A DNA stretch of 64,000 nucleotides. Origin: Miscanthus floridulus (Eukaryota > Streptophyta > Magnoliopsida > Poales > Poaceae). The position numbers were made by a program, and so were the translations under genes. The notes beneath the pieces are model-generated. The model was not told the origin of the DNA. It searched no databases and was given only the letters and a program-made list of their open reading frames with translations. Below, piece after piece: positions 23,162-33,799 of the stretch (the first letter of the stretch is position 1; each line of letters opens with the position of its first letter). The DNA lies in NCBI RefSeq assembly GCF_019320115.1, contig NC_089593.1, positions 38,944,675-39,008,674 on the forward strand, in the 5' to 3' direction.

Positions 23162-23890
23162 AAACCAAAGGATCACCTTTTTGTTGGAAAGAAAATAAAG
23201 ACACGCTAAAATTATGAGGTTGTTGCTTCTTGATTGATTTCTTTCTATTCTTGTTATATTTTTAAATATATAAGCATCTTTGCCACTTATTTGTCCCTGC
23301 TTTCACGCATGAGTTCATGGTTGAGTATATCCATGCTCCTGGCTTTATATCCTCTAGCTAGAGGTTATTTGTCATTAACCATTTTTTTTTTGTTATCTAT
23401 TGACGGTTGCTTTGTTAAGGGAGTATCCAACAACTTTCTGGTACTTGTAGATATTATTTTCTGGTACTTGTAGATATTACTTGTGCACTATGGATGACAA
23501 CTCACATGATAAAGTGGGTGAGAGTATCACTACTGGAGACCGGCTCTTTGCCGAGTGCCAGGTGGTTTGCCGAGTGTTGTTTTTTGGCACTCGGCAAAGA
23601 CGCCTTTGCCGAGTGTTTTTTTTGACACTCGGCAAAGAGGCTCTTTGCCGAGTGTTTTTTTTAACACTCGGCAAAGAGTCTCTTTGCCGAGTGTTTTTTT
23701 TTACACTCGGCAAAGAGCTTCTTTGCCGAGTGTTATTTTTTTTTACACTCGGCAAAGAAAATTTCAAAGCACATTTTGAAGCAGTAAATTAATTCAAATG
23801 AAAAAGTTTTCAACTACAAAGTTGTATAACTCATCAAGATGTACAATGTTTGTTTTGGTCTTTTCTTCATACGACAAAGTGAAAATAAAT

Positions 23891-23963
23891 TTGTTCACAA
23901 ATCTAACATATCTCTCTTGTAGTTTATGAAACTACAAGAGAGATATATAAGATTTGTGAACAA
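23891..23963. repeat. Near-perfect inverted repeat, 35-base arms, 3-base loop
   Basis: Arms 23891-23925 and 23929-23963 are complementary except at two positions, with ATG as the loop. The arms run from TTGTTCACAAATCT to TCTTGTAGTTT. It sits inside the non-autonomous CACTA element. It could form a cruciform, or a hairpin RNA if transcribed. Confidence 0.9.
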
Positions 23964-23984
23964 TGTTAGAACGACCATGTCGGA

Positions 23985-24350
23985 TGAACAGATGACCAAA
24001 CAACCAAAATAAACTTTGTAGATCTCGAAAAGTTATGAAACTTTGTAATTGGCAACTTTTTGATTTGAAAACATCTTGTCATGCACAACTGCGTTTGAAT
24101 TTCAAACTTTTCAAACGACCTCGGATGAAAAAACAACCAAAATAAACTCTATAGATCTCAAAAAGTTATGAAACATTGTAGTTGACAAGTTTTTAATTTG
24201 AAAACATCTTGTCATGTAAAACTGTGTTTGAATTTCAAAATTTTAAAATTCAAATTTTGTAAACGACCTCGGATGGAAAAACTTCCTAAACTAAAAGTGT
24301 AGATCTCGAAAAGTTATGAAACTTTGTAGTTTACAACTTTTTTATTTGAA
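23985..24350. repeat. Diverged tandem repeats of about 120-130 bp inside the CACTA element
   Basis: Three copies, near 24000, 24130 and 24280, share GTAGATCTCGAAAAGTTATG, a TTTGAAAACATCTTGTCATG block (two copies) and an AAACGACCTCGGATG block. A partial copy in 23780-23890 may be a fourth. No open frame is seen. Confidence 0.75.
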
Positions 24351-24437
24351 TTCGTTTAGGGCCTCAAACATGCAATTTACACTCGGTTTAGTATAATATA
24401 TTAGGAACTAAAACGGAATCCAGACACAAGTGAGAGT

Positions 24438-24500
24438 GTTGTGTAGTGGTAGAGGAGGTATGTGCACAGCGAGAGGTCTCGGGTTCGAATCGCGTCGGCC
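24438..24500 (+). other. tRNA-like stretch with A- and B-box motifs
   Basis: GTGTAGTGGTAGAGG at 24441-24455 resembles a pol III A box. GGGTTCGAATCG at 24481-24492 is close to the B-box consensus, 25 bases further on. No matching acceptor stem or CCA context is seen, so this is a tRNA-derived fragment or SINE head within the CACTA element, not a tRNA gene. Confidence 0.45.
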
Positions 24501-25005
24501 GCGTAGCCATGAAATTCACGCGAAAAATGTCGGAGATGGGTGGGCACTGGTCGGTGGGGGCCTCCATCCATAAAATTTTTTTTCCATTTTTTGGGTAAAA
24601 ATTCCCATTTTTTCCGGGTTTTTTTCGATTTAAACTTTGCCGAGTGTCGGGCACTCGGCAAAGGCTTTGCCAAGTGCCCGATAAAAGACACTCGGCAAAG
24701 TTGGCTTTGCCGTCACTGTTTATGGCGAGTGCTGTTCGCCGAGTGTTACACTCGGCGAACCATTTATCGAGTATTTTATGTCTTTTGCCGAGTGTTTCGG
24801 GTACTCGGCAAACTCAAGGAGTCCGGTAGTGTATGTTACTACCTGGATTCGTGCTATGGACCGGGGAGGTGCATGTTGAATACATGGTTCGAGGTGAAGC
24901 CGATTTTCGTGCAAGCTATAAACACTCCTTAAATTATCTTTTTCTTGCTCGAAACTGCCACAATGGATGTCTGTTTGTGGTGTAAAGGTGCACTTTTCTG
25001 TCATT

Positions 25006-26141
25006 AGTCTTATCTTTTCTAGCCAATTGAGGTGTAAAGGTTTCTTTTAAAAGGTTACCTTTTTTATTGGCACTACTACACTAATTTTCTTCCTATAGTT
25101 TAATGTGTACTAATGATAGAAAAGGTGCACTTTTATATCATTTATTTTATATCGTTTCCAATAATTTGAGATGTAAATCTATGTATTAAATGGTATACTG
25201 CTCGGGCTAACGCTACGACAACATTCGGGTGTACGCAAGTTAGAACTTAAATATATGCACTAAAACAAACAAATTATATTGCAGAAAAAGGTAATATAAT
25301 TGTTTCAGTCAAAAAACATTATCCATGCCAAAGATAACAGCAAAACAATCTTGACAATATCAAAAACATGATCTGAGTCAGTTCTGGTGATCCAACAATT
25401 AATTGATATCATTATAAAAAATAATAATTAATTGATATGCCATAAAAAAATCAATCCACCAACAAGTAAAGAGTCACGTCCAACAAAAATATGGTTTTAT
25501 TGTTCAGAAATGCTATACAACACACATGTGTTTTAACACAAAAAAACACATGGATTTTTTTATCTCTCTTCCTCTCTCTTTCTCACTAGCGCGCACATGG
25601 CGAGCGCACGCGGCAGCGGAGAACCAGCACCAGCTTGCGAACGAGCGAGCGCGGGCGAGCATGGCGCGGCTCCGGCGAGTGGACGCGGTGGGCGAGCATG
25701 GCGCGGCTCCGACAAGCGGACGTGGCGGGCGAGCGGACGGCTAGCAGCCTGGGAGGAGCGTCGAGCGAGGCAAAGGCAGAGGCGAGTAGCCTGGGCGCAG
25801 GCGGCGGCTACCTGCAGCGACCGCGACCTGAGGCGGTGGCGGCGGCGGAACTGTGATTTGTCCTTCCATAGAAAAAAAAAGTTCCTGTGATTTGTGGATC
25901 TGTGATCTTGTGATTATCAAAAGATAGAAGAATGCTGGAGGTAGAAGAAGCGTGGAGGCTGTTGGATCTTAATCTTATGGTGCAAAAAAATTCATGTGTT
26001 GAAATTGCATAAAACATATGGTTGTGTAGTAGACAGCTTGTTTCATCGTTTGTGCTGCATGTTAAGATTAAATGCAAGTAAATAAAATTCAACAAGTTAG
26101 GACACAACTGAACATTAAGCAATAATAATGATATGCATTAG
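25006..26141. other. Gene-free stretch with a short GC-rich island
   Basis: The AT-rich part (25006-25560) repeats GGTGTAAAGG and AAAGGTGCACTTTT, motifs also found at the ends of repeats A and B. The section 25590-25860 is GC-rich with GCGAGCATGGCGCGGCTCC-type repeats. It gives overlapping Ala/Arg/Gly-rich frames in all phases, typical of repeat DNA rather than a gene. It may be a captured exon beyond recognition. The rest shows nothing. Confidence 0.4.
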
Positions 26142-26400
26142 CTATGTTTTTTCAAATATCATTCTGCAAGCGACCTGCACGGCGTCGTACCTGCCTGCGG
26201 CGGCCATCTTCACCTGTGTCACCATGTCCTGCCCTCCCAGAATCCGACCGACGGTCACCGGCACCGGCTTTCCCGTCTCTGGCATGAAGCAGGTCATCAT
26301 CCCCACCTTGGTTGCCATCATGCCCACCCTAGCCTCATACGACGCGCTGCACCGCCACGGATGCTTGCCGCCGCCCAGCTGAACGCCGCACCGCTTCAGG
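26142..26400 (-). pseudogene. RPL3: Exon fragment of plastid ribosomal protein L3
   Basis: The minus strand reads RVGMMATKVGMMTCFMPETG, KPVPVTV and DMVTQVK..GRYDAVQV. This is the conserved N-terminal part of bacterial-type L3 (ATKLGMT.F, PVTVI, VTQVKT, GYDAVQ), in the form of the nuclear-encoded chloroplast 50S subunit L3. About 60-80 codons remain, from near the mature N-terminus to GACGCCGTGCAG followed by GT, which looks like a kept exon end. The expected VVGF segment is altered and the rest of the gene is absent. It is much more GC-rich than its surroundings. I read it as a captured or retro-copied host fragment, not a working gene. Confidence 0.75.
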
Positions 26401-27120
26401 GCACGATGCCGCAGCGGTGCTATGGCTATGGGAGGAGAGAGACCACCAGGGAAGGAGGCACACGGCTCCTCGCTCTCGGTACGGCCCTACTACCTAGTCC
26501 AGTGGCCGACAGCCCTGTTCGGCCCAGGTGCTGGCTCCTTGCTGGGGCTAGGCGATGGGATCCATGGCCGGTGAGCCCACCTACAGCCGGCGAGCCAGCG
26601 CCAAGGGCTCTCCGCAAGCAGCAGCCCCTCGTGGCCTCTACACCATCGGCTAGTCGGCTGGCTACTTCGCACCATGGCCACGCGCAGCCTCCAGGCGCTT
26701 GTGGCCAGCGACCTAGCATTCGCGGCCTGCGGCCTCCGCTCCATGGCCAGCCCGGCCTCTCCTCACCGCCAGCCTGAGCTGGCGGCCCTGAGCACGCGGC
26801 CGACGATGATATCTGCTCGTAGTGGCCCTGCACCCGCGGCTACCGGGCCCTTGGCTAGCCTGCTTCCCGAATCTGTATGCGAATGAGAGAGAGGGAAGGA
26901 AAAGGATGGAGCGGAGAAAGGAAAAAGAAAGGATGTGCGGCGTGTGACTCAGACTCAGGAGGTGAAGCGACGTGCAAGGGGAAACTGAATTGTCGCGCCC
27001 CTGCATATGTGTGCGGTAGGGTTGCGGGAGGGGGAGATTGGCTCATGGAGGTCGAGATCGATTCAACGATGATCATTGGATATGGTTGAGTAAGGAGAGA
27101 GAATGGCTGAGAAAAGATCA
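26400..27120. other. GC-rich segment of unknown origin
   Basis: The GC-rich part continues directly from the L3 fragment to about 26880, with open frames in several phases (138 codons on plus, 135 on minus). They are rich in Pro, Ala and Arg and match nothing I know. The section 26880-27000 is purine-rich. Together with the L3 piece it may be the interior of a gene-capturing element (for example Pack-MULE-like), but no long terminal inverted repeats could be paired by eye. Confidence 0.35.
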
Positions 27121-28075
27121 TGTGCTTACGTTTTTAGAATATTGTATTTCTGAGTGCATAAGTTTGGATGGACGTTGTGAAGGTTATCTCTAGGGAGCAG
27201 GTAATTTAGGGTGGGTTTAGGTAAATTTTAACTGGTGGTTTATTTATGGGTAGAGAAAAGTTTCTTCTTTTATTGAAACTACTACATTGGATGTATGCTT
27301 GTGATGTAAAGATATAAAAGGTAATCTTTTAAAACATACCTTTATACCCGAGGTGAACTGTAAAAGATCAAATCAACAATAAAATAGTGCACCTTTGTGT
27401 TTTGCGGTATTGTTTTCATCTATTCATAGATGATGCATGCATTTCTCCTACATCATCTCCTTTGTGTTGTATTCATGGTTATTGTAACAATGATGTGATT
27501 CCTTTACATGTGTATTTTGGCTATATATGCTATAGAGACTACACCATGCATGATACAAACAAAATCAACAACTTTCGTGATGACCACCTATGCTTTGTAA
27601 ACTAAAGACAACTTATCATCTTGTATAACCCAAAAAGTAAAGTTCAAAGTGCATGACTTTTTTGTGAAAGCTGTGGTTATCAATATGTTTCTTACTTCAT
27701 GAAGGAAAAGTTAAAGCTCATGCTTCCTTACAAATTTACCACTAAATAGAATCTTGTTTCAAATCAAACAAAAATATTTCATGATGAAGATAGAGAACAA
27801 GAGATGAATTACCTATGAGGTATCACATGAAGAATCCATAGTCAATAGATACATAGTTATTGAAGAAGTAACTGAGTAGCTGCACCCTTTTCTATGAGTA
27901 AATCGGAATAAGTAATTGTAACATTATGGAATCATTTGCACCCTTTTCTACGAGTAAATTGGAATATAAATTGCACCGGAAAGGGCTGTTTTTCTACTAC
28001 AAGGATAACATACATGAAGACACCACCACCACACATAATTACAAGTGTGTCACAAATGAAACCATAATGCAATCG
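27121..28075. other. AT-rich stretch without a recognisable gene
   Basis: The section 27295-27385 carries a relative of the repeat A/B end (GGATGTATGCTTGTGATGTAAAG). A 20-base phrase with GCACCCTTTTCTACGAGTAAA occurs twice, at 27880 and 27940. A short open frame at 27926-28075 reaches the target site of the next element and continues beyond it at 43246; see findings. Confidence 0.4.
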
Positions 28076-28522
28076 TGTGAGGGGTACGGCCCCGGATACA
28101 CACGACAGACCACATAAGACGAAGCCTTACGGGGCACGGCCCTCCTCGGCGCATCCCGCAAGACAACCGGGAAGATATCTTGAAGATACTACGAGATCTG
28201 TTAGGATACGTATGATCCCTTGATTCCTGTAATCTGTTATTCCTTTTCGGTTATCTTCTAGATCTAACCGACTTGTAACCCTGCCCCCAGACTATATAAG
28301 GCGGGCAGGGACCCCCTCCAAACACACAGCAATATCATACGATAGCCAATACAATCCAACATAACATAGGAGTAGGGTATTACGTCATGCGGACTGGCCC
28401 GAACCTGTCTAACTCGTGTGTCTCTATTGCCTTCTTGTTCTCGATTACACACATATCTGCCGATCAATCTACCTTCAGTGGGATACCCCCTCGGAGGACT
28501 GTCGATGATATTCTAGTCGACA
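28076..28522 (+). repeat. 5' LTR of R1
   Basis: Starts TGTGAGGGGTACGG and ends AGTCGACA, 447 bp. A TATA box (CTATATAAGG) lies at about 28292-28301. A small palindrome GGGG..CCCC follows the first TGT. Compared with the 3' LTR it lacks about 37 bases near the start and keeps about 22 bases lost there. The rest is closely similar. Confidence 0.9.
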
Positions 28523-28523
28523 G

Positions 28524-28543
28524 TTGGTGCCGCCAGGTAGGGG
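28524..28543 (+). other. Primer site and leader of R1
   Basis: TTGGTGCCGCCAGGTAGGGG begins two bases after the LTR. The equivalents in the elements at 45159 and 57459 are TGGCGCGCCAGGTAGGGG and TTGGCACGCTAGGTAGGGG. The shared stretch is longer than a 12-base primer site. The priming tRNA was not identified. Confidence 0.6.
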
Positions 28544-28559
28544 TGTGCGTGCTATTTCC

Positions 28560-30790
28560 ATGTCGAACAAGATGGTACATTTTGTAGGCTCTTCGTCCCT
28601 CCCATAGCCTGGCCAGATCTTCAGGGTCGGATCGATCTCGTGGATCATCAACGCTGACAGAGTCAGGAGAGCTCATCGAGCCGGTGTAGATCAATACTGC
28701 GCTAATCACCCCAACACCTACGACTGCAGATCTAATCTCGGAACCACCTCCGAGGTTGCTTTCGCTGACAATTCACCGCCCGCTCCCCCGCTACCCAAGG
28801 AGGCAAATCAACAACGATGATCTGATCACATCTATCGATCAGGTTGGCTAGAAGCTCACCGATTGCCTCTCCATCATAGAATCAGCTCTTACCACTCTGG
28901 TCTAGCGCCAACCACCCTCCGATTCATATCTATCGGAGGTGGATCAGGAAACTCTAGGGGTTATGGCCCAACCCTTCAGGCTCACCAACGTCGCCGCCGC
29001 CTATCAAGATGCCCTAAGGGGCAAATTCGCCGACTAGGTTGGAGATATCCACCCTCTCGCCGACCAGCTCCCACCGGCTATCAACATGCTACACATCGGC
29101 CGATGCCCCGGAGCATCCCTCCAAACCATTCTAGAGGAGAATCCAGACTCTAAGTCCTAGGGCTCTACGGAGACTATCGCCGAAACCACTGCCGAACAAC
29201 CTCCTTTCCCTCCCTTCCATGGAGGCGCAATCATCAACGTCAGCGTCGACAGCCCCTCGAAGGAAGGGGAAACCAAGGAGGGTCACGCCGCCCGCGTCAA
29301 CATGAACGACAACCATGTGCAGTGCCAAGCAAACAAAGCTGCCCTTGTGCTAGCCGAGGCTGCTCGCAACTGATCAACTCAACTCGCAAGGAAGGCCACG
29401 CCAACTCCAACGCAACCTCGACGACGAATTTGTCCATGTTGAAGGCCACAATGTCTACAAGACCCGAAGCGCCAACTTGGACTGTGTCCACCAATTAGCT
29501 CGCCTGGCTCCCACAGACACCGGAGGTCACCGCCATGCTTAAAGCGGTGCACTGCTAGGTCAACGAGATCCGCTAGGATCAGAGACCTTCCTACTAGATG
29601 AGCTCAATTCGCAGATCAGCCGTGCCGAGATCTAATCGGTGCCCTAGCCAAAGTCGTTTTGTCGACCAGCACCATGATGATGGACAACCTCTCCAGGGAG
29701 GAGCCAAGGGCAACCGCGTCGACCACCCTCGCCAACACGACTAGGAAGTCGACCAGGACGTCTGAGCACACCTCAACAATCTTCGAGATGCGCGACGACG
29801 TATCGACGAGCACCATTTTTTCTCTCCATGAAGAAGAAGTATGCCACCGTCAAGAGTACAAGCAAGTGTTCGGTAAATCAGACTCAACCCTCCAGCCACT
29901 CAATGCTGGCAACGCCGCAGATCATGACGGCGACGATCCCAAAGGGCCCCGAGCACTCACAAGGGCACTTCGGACACTCCAGTGGCCCCGTGGTTTCAAA
30001 TCACTAGGGTCGAGCCCTACGAAGGACGGATGAACCCCACACAGTGGCTACAAGCTTATGCCACTGTTGTGTGCGCCGCCGAGGGAGATACCAGCATCAT
30101 GGCAAACTATCTTCCCATCGTGCTCATGCCAACTGCAATGAACTAGTTCACAAGCCTCGCCCCGGACTCCATCGGATCCTAGGAAGAGCTAAAGAAGGTC
30201 TTCACCAACAACTACATGGCCATGTGTACTCTACCGGGCACCAAGCACAATCTGAACCACATTTACTAGAAGCCATCCGAGCTCCTCCATAGCTACATTA
30301 GACGCTTTTCAAGAAGAGGAATTCTATTCCCAACATCACAGAAGCAGAGGTCATCACCGCCTTCGTCTGAGGACTCCATCACCGTAGCCTCTACTCTAAG
30401 TTCAATCGCAAGCCACCTAAGGGGATCGGTGAGATGATAACAACCACCGATCAATACGCCGACGCCGAAGAGGCCGAAGTGCGCTTCAACGAGGATGCGG
30501 GCATTCATCGCCCAACTCGCCGCAGTGATGAGCGACCCGACGACCGGCACCACAGCGACTGCCGCTATGATGACCACAGTCACCATCGGGACAGTGGCCG
30601 TGATTGGCCAAAAGGATCCAAATCTAGTCAATATCGCCGCCGCCGACTAGACCACATCATCGCCGCCATTGATGAACCTCGCGCCAAGCGCAACTATGAT
30701 GAGTAGTACAAGAAGATCCTCAATGGCCCCTGCCCTCTCCACAAAAACAGCGAGCATGAGATGAAGGACTGTCTTGGCTTGGCTAAGGAG
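28560..30790 (+). pseudogene. R1 gag, degraded
   Basis: The frame starts MSNKMVHFVGSS at about 28561 and can be followed in pieces. The retrotransposon-gag core is at 30005-30310, with GRMNPTQWLQAYATVVCAAEG and NYMAMCTLPGTKHNL. The nucleocapsid side follows, with GPCPLHKNSEHEMKDCLGLAKEF at 30726-30795. The section 29100-29900 is acidic and Asn-rich. Many stops are TAG where Gln is expected (for example EELK preceded by TAG). At least three frame changes occur. The product would form the particle shell. Confidence 0.75.
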
Positions 30791-30959
30791 TTCTAGGCTA
30801 AATAGCCAGACGACGATAACAACGATGGAGCCGGAGACTGCTGACCACCTAGGGCAACAACAATGCCTTCTAGGATCACGACAAAGTGGTCACCACCATC
30901 TTCGAGGGCCTCACTGCTGCCAAGAGCAGAAGAGATCGGAAGCTCACCTGCCCGCCGGG

Positions 30960-31534
30960 TGCTCGCCATCAATGCAGAAGACACCGTCACCAACCCTAGC
31001 TATCGCCCCTGGTCCAAGGTCCCCATCACCTTTAGCAGGACCGACCAGTGGGCGAACATCCCTTACACAGGGCATTTCCCCTTGACCTTGATGCAACCGT
31101 CCAGAAAGGACTTTTTAGAAAAGTGCTTGTCAACGATGGGAGCGCTTTGAACCTCCTCTTCGCCGGAGCCCTAAAGGAGCTGGGGCATTGGGCTAGGAGA
31201 TCTCACACCCTCCGACTTCTCCTTCTGGAGTGTGGTACCTGGCAGGGCATCCAAACCGCTTGGAGAGATCACCCTACCTATACAGTTCGGCACGACTAGC
31301 AACTACCGTGTCGAGCACATCAACTTCTACGTCGCCGACTTCAACACCGCCTACCACGCCATACTTGGTCGGCCAGCTCTGGTCAAGTTTCTAGCCATAC
31401 CGCACTATGCCTATCTGGTGCTGAAGATGCCTTCGCCTGTAGGAGTCCTGGCCCTGCAGGCCAACCTCTCCATCGCCTATGCCTACGAGACAGAAAGTCT
31501 CACCCACGCTGAAGCCACCGACCTCTCCATCTAG
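30960..31534 (+). pseudogene. R1 aspartic protease region
   Basis: The order is YRPWSKVPITFSRTDQW, then VLVNDGSALNLLFAGAL (31113-31165) and, after a shift, LPIQFGTTSNYRVEHINFYV and YHAILGRPALVKFLAIPHYAYL. The family motif is VLVDGGSALN. Here the catalytic Asp position reads Asn and the next Gly reads Asp, so activity is unlikely even apart from the shifts. The C-terminal GRP..KFMA..HY.YL block is the usual link to RT. Confidence 0.8.
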
Positions 31535-31779
31535 ATGGCTAGCGAGGTCACCGACACCAAGACGACGCCCGCTGATGACCTAGAGATCCCAGCAGCTGGA
31601 GCCTCCATGTGCCTTCGCCAAGTCCAAGGAAACAAAGGAGGTCGACCTCGACCTCGACGACCCCACCAAGACCATGAAGATTGGGGCTCACCTCGACCCC
31701 AAATAGGAAAGCGCGCTCATCTCCTTCCAACATGCCAACACCGATGTGTTTGCTTGGAAACCTGCAGACATGCCGAGGG

Positions 31780-32520
31780 GTACCATGGGAGAAGATCGAG
31801 CACTCCTTGAATGTCTCGCCGACCGCCAAACCGATCAAGCAGAAACTCCGACGATTCACGCCAGACAAGAAGGAGGCTATTAGGGTAGAAATAAAATGGC
31901 TCCTAGCTACTGGATTTATTAAAGAAGTGTATCATCCAGAGTGGTTAGCAAACCCTATTCTCGTTCAAAAAAAGAATAAAGAATGGAGAATGTGCGTTGA
32001 TTACACTAATCTTAACAAACACTGCCCTAAAGACCCCTTTGGTCTGTCCGTGGATAGATGAGGTTGTAGACTCCACCACCGGTTGTGAATTGCTCTCCTT
32101 CCTCGATTGTTACTCCGACTATCACCAGATATCCCTCAAGGAAGATGACCAGATCAAGACATCGTTCATCACGCCTTTTGGTGCATATTGCTATACCACC
32201 ATGTCCTTTGGACTCAAGGACGCTAGGGCGACCTACCAAAGGGCCATCTAGATGTGCCTCGATCAACAGATAGGCTACAACCATCAAAGATTACATCGAA
32301 GATGTGGTCGTCAAGTGAAAGACCGCTGATAATCTCATCACCGATCTTGAAGAAACATTCGCCATCCTGAAAAGGTACAGATGGAAGTTGAACCCTTCAA
32401 AGTGCATCTTTGGAGTTTCCATTCGGCATACTCCTGGGCTACATCGTCAGCACTCATGGCATCGAGCCCTAACCTCGACAAGGTCTCCACCATCACCAAC
32501 ATGAAACAGGCCAACGTATG
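31780..32520 (+). pseudogene. R1 reverse transcriptase
   Basis: The first part, FTPDKKEAIRVEIKWLLATG to WRMCVDYTNLNKHCPKDPF (31850-32040), is in one frame. After a shift near 32045 the next frame gives SFLDCYSDYHQISLKEDDQ, then SFITPFGAYCYTTMSFGLKD (32090-32250). The active-site box at 32292-32303 reads YIED instead of YVDD, so a catalytic Asp is Glu. The thumb region with LNPSKCIFGV-like sequence is broken again near 32420. Confidence 0.85.
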
Positions 32521-32639
32521 TAAAGGATATTCATAAGCTTACAGGTTGCATGGCTGCTCTCAGCTGCTTTATATCGCGCCTTAGCGAAAAGGGACTACCA
32601 TTCTTCAAACTCCTCAAGGCCTTCCGAGCGCTTCTCCTA

Positions 32640-33400
32640 AGTCGGGGGAGGCAGATACAGCTTTTGAGCAGCTCAAGTTGTTTCTAACGAAGCCTCTGAT
32701 CATGACGGTGCCTCGACCAGACGAAACTCTACTGATCTACATCGCCGCCACTTCTCGTGTCATTAGCACAGCTATCATCATTGAGCGTGAAGAGGTCGGA
32801 CATGCCTATAAGGTGCAACATCTGGTCTACTTCATCAGTGAGGTCCTTAATGAGTCCAAAACTTATTATCCTCAAGTTTAGAAATTGCTATACACAATTC
32901 TGGTCACATCGCGCAAGCTCGCCATTACTTCGAGTATTACAAGATCGCCGTGGTCACTGAGTTCCCTCTGGGGGGGACATTCTCCACAACAAAGAGGCCA
33001 ATGGCCACATCATCAAGTGGGCTATCGAGCTCGGCACTTACTCCATCAAATTTAGAAGTAGGCCTACCATCAAGTCACAGGCGCTCGCTTGATTTCGTCG
33101 CTGAGTGGACCGAGATACAAGATCCCATCCCCGCTACTTGCCCCGAGCACTGGGTGATGTACTTCGATGGCACTCTCAACATCAACGGTGCTAGTGCTAG
33201 CATCTTATTCATTACTCCGACCAAAGACAAGCTCCAATACGTTCTCCGAATACATTTTCTAGCCTCCAACAACGCCGCTGAATACAAAGCATGTCTCCAC
33301 GGACTCCATATAGCCATCAAGCTCGGTGTCAAATGCCCCATGGTATACAAAGACTCTACGCTAGTCATCAAGTGGCTCAACAAAGACTAGTCCTGCTCCA
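32640..33400 (+). pseudogene. R1 RNase H and second (archaeal-type) RNase H
   Basis: The first RNase H region at 32650-32960 has FLTKPLIMTVPRPDETLLIYIAAT and VYFISEVLNESKTYYPQ, then a TAG and a frame change. A second, separate domain at 33095-33390 has DFVAEWTEIQ, WVMYFDGTLNINGASASI, ASNNAAEYKACLHGLHIAIKLG and DSTLVIKWLN. This is an archaeal-type RNase H, a hallmark of Tat elements. Its Asp-Gly-Thr and Asn-Ala-Ala-Glu-Tyr motifs are present, so its core survived better than the rest of Pol. Confidence 0.85.
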
Positions 33401-33799
33401 GTGTGGAGATGGACACATATTGTGCCAAAATCAGGAAACTCGAAGAGAAGTTCTATGGTATCGAGTACCACCATGTGGTATGAGATCAAAATTAGCTCAC
33501 CGACCACCTATCTAAGATAGGCTCTTCTCGCATCGTGATTCCACCTAGGGTTTTTGTTAAGACCTCTTTATGCCGTCTATTAAGGAAGAAAAGGAAGTTC
33601 AAGAAATTCCCCCTGTCGAGCAGCTAGTGCTTACAGTACCTTTGCCGGCCGCCGATTGGAGGGAACAGTTCATCAAGTACCTCACCAGCACCGATGTACC
33701 CGCCAACAATACTAAAACTGAACGCCTAATCTGTTGAAGCAAGCATTACGTGCTGGTGGACGGGAACTTGGTGAGGAAAAGTGCCAAGGAAGGGATACT

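Larger units (their letters stand above)
23528..24831. mobile_element. Non-autonomous CACTA element, 1304 bp, TAT duplication
   Basis: The termini are CACTACTGGAGACCGG on the left and CACTACCGGACTCC (minus strand) on the right. They are flanked by TAT at 23525-23527 and 24832-24834. Multiple TTTGCCGAGTG and CACTCGGCAAAG units in both orientations occupy 23545-23757 and 24636-24810. No transposase is present, so mobility would need a CACTA transposase in trans. The interior holds a 35-base hairpin, three to four tandem repeats and a tRNA-like stretch. The paralogous repeat A gives the exact pre-insertion sequence. Confidence 0.93.
23175..25005 (+). repeat. Direct repeat B, interrupted by a CACTA element
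   Basis: This is the second copy of the repeat at 20688-21254, about 524 bp of its own sequence, split at 23527/24832. It lies upstream of the NF-YC-like gene. Both copies have the same orientation. Their outer ends are ACCTTTTTGTT and CTTTTCYGTCATT, without the TG/CA of ordinary LTRs. Confidence 0.85.

Noticed and set aside
23477..23792. Frames of about 100 codons with repeated VFF-LGKE or RQR-SLPSV units
   Set aside because: They translate the CACTA subterminal repeats and are not a protein-coding gene.
20688..25005. Repeats A and B as ordinary LTRs of one element around the NF-YC-like gene
   Set aside because: Ends lack TG/CA, no tRNA primer site follows copy A, and no flanking 5-base duplication was found. 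Kept as a question in findings, not annotated as an LTR element.
25597..25890. 97-codon frame rich in Ala, Arg and Gly
   Set aside because: It comes from short GC-rich repeats, with open frames in all phases and no family similarity.
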